Shown here: positions 5,450 to 5,858 of the stretch, piece after piece
Layout: each line of letters starts with the position of its first letter
How positions within the stretch are numbered: the stretch's first letter is position 1
Assembly (NCBI GenBank): GCA_030043505.1
Contig: JASHXN010000187.1
Coordinates: 1 to 5,858 of the forward strand
From: Thermoplasmata archaeon
Lineage (GTDB): Archaea; Thermoplasmatota; Thermoplasmata; UBA184
Direction: 5' to 3'
DNA length: 5,858 nt
The notes under the pieces: generated by a model
Database searches by the model: none
Seen by the model: only the letters and a program-made list of their open reading frames with translations
Told to the model about the DNA's origin: nothing
Translations under genes and position numbers: made by a program

Positions 5450-5858
5450 TTACGGCGTAGGGCCCGGCCGGCGGGTCGGCTCGAACGTGTCGAGCGTCGT
5501 CTGTCCCGCGGTCGTCGGGAAGAGCGTGGCGAGCGAGTCGGTGAGCAGGCGGATCCGCTGGCGGACGTACGGAGTGATCCCGTCGATCTCGGCGAGCCGC
5601 TGCGCGAGCGGGAGGTACTTGCGCACGCTCGCCTCGTAGACGGTCGACTGCAGTTCCAGGCCGCACCGCTCCCGGTTCGGGAGGACGGTCGTGCACCGCC
5701 CCGTGAGTGGGGGACGGCGATACGAAGTCCCGCAGCCGCGGCAGCGGAACTTCTGCGTGGCGAACCCCTTCAGGTTCCCCATCACGTCCGGCAGGAAGTG
5801 GGCGTTCAGCACGAGCGCCACTGCCTCCGGCAGATCGACCGCGCGAATCTGCGTCGCG
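5450..5858 (-). CDS. polC: DNA polymerase D large subunit DP2, C-terminal part (N-terminus beyond window)
   Basis: The last 135 codons of DP2, the catalytic subunit of the archaeal replicative polymerase PolD; the full protein is usually over 1,100 residues. The frame is open to the window edge, so the GTG at 5821 is an internal Val codon. Diagnostic segments: AHFLPDVMGNLKGFATQKFRC, split here as HFLPDVMGNL and TQKFRCRGC, then YRRPPLTGRC, then VYEASVRKYL and YVRQRIRLL. Cys residues in FRCRGC, TGRC and RERC form the C-terminal zinc ribbon (C-x2-C-x12-C-x9-C). The terminal GQTTLDTFE fits a PCNA-interacting (PIP-like) motif Qxx-Leu-xx-Phe, as reported for other DP2 C-termini. Stop TAA at 5452-5450. 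The tRNA-Arg gene lies 66 bases downstream on the same strand but has its own TATA-like element. This gene is the strongest evidence that the organism is an archaeon. Confidence 0.96.
   Translation of the reverse strand, partial: ATQIRAVDLPEAVALVLNAHFLPDVMGNLKGFATQKFRCRGCGTSYRRPPLTGRCTTVLPNRERCGLELQSTVYEASVRKYLPLAQRLAEIDGITPYVRQRIRLLTDSLATLFPTTAGQTTLDTFEPTRRPGPTP

Noticed and set aside
5235..5696. Minus-strand open frames spanning the tRNA and the DP2 end.
   Set aside because: They cross an intact tRNA gene and overlap DP2 in a different frame; the translations show no family features.
1..5858. CRISPR array, insertion sequence, toxin-antitoxin or phage genes.
   Set aside because: No spaced direct repeats, transposase-like protein or terminal inverted repeats were seen; the genes are ordinary metabolic and replication genes plus one regulator pair.

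Overview
The window is very G+C-rich DNA from an archaeon. Two genes place it there. The right edge carries the C-terminal part of the large subunit (DP2) of the archaea-specific DNA polymerase D. The left edge carries a PurP-family ligase of archaeal purine biosynthesis. An intron-containing tRNA gene without an encoded CCA, TATA-like elements and short or leaderless-looking 5' ends fit the same picture. A euryarchaeal lineage, perhaps a high-GC member of Thermoplasmatota, is my guess from gene content; it is not proven by anything here.

Left two thirds (1-4315, all on the minus strand, so read right to left): a compact gene train for a three-subunit molybdenum hydroxylase of the xanthine dehydrogenase / CO dehydrogenase superfamily. 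The order is FAD subunit (CoxM-like), 2Fe-2S subunit (CoxS-like), molybdopterin subunit (CoxL-like). Both internal junctions are 4-base GTGA overlaps, each with a good Shine-Dalgarno sequence, which suggests translational coupling. The CoxL-like gene runs 20 bases into the start of purP, so the oxidoreductase and a purine-pathway ligase are probably co-transcribed. The active-site loop of the large subunit is not that of true CO dehydrogenase, so its substrate is unknown. A purine or aldehyde is conceivable.

Middle (4316-4426): a 111-base divergent intergenic region with an AT-rich TATA-like element and an inverted repeat placed where a regulator could control the oxidoreductase genes. Rightward from it run a winged-helix regulator and, overlapping by GTGA, a 101-residue protein I do not recognise, with a small beta-rich core.

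Right (5248-5858): a minus-strand tRNA-Arg(UCG) gene interrupted by a 26-base insertion in the T-loop, between positions 59 and 60. This is a non-canonical intron site with an imperfect splicing motif. It has its own TATA-like element at the expected distance. Then comes the tail of DP2, with a Cys4 zinc ribbon of unusual spacing and a PCNA-binding-like C-terminus. No mobile element, CRISPR array or gene-free stretch over 300 bases is present.
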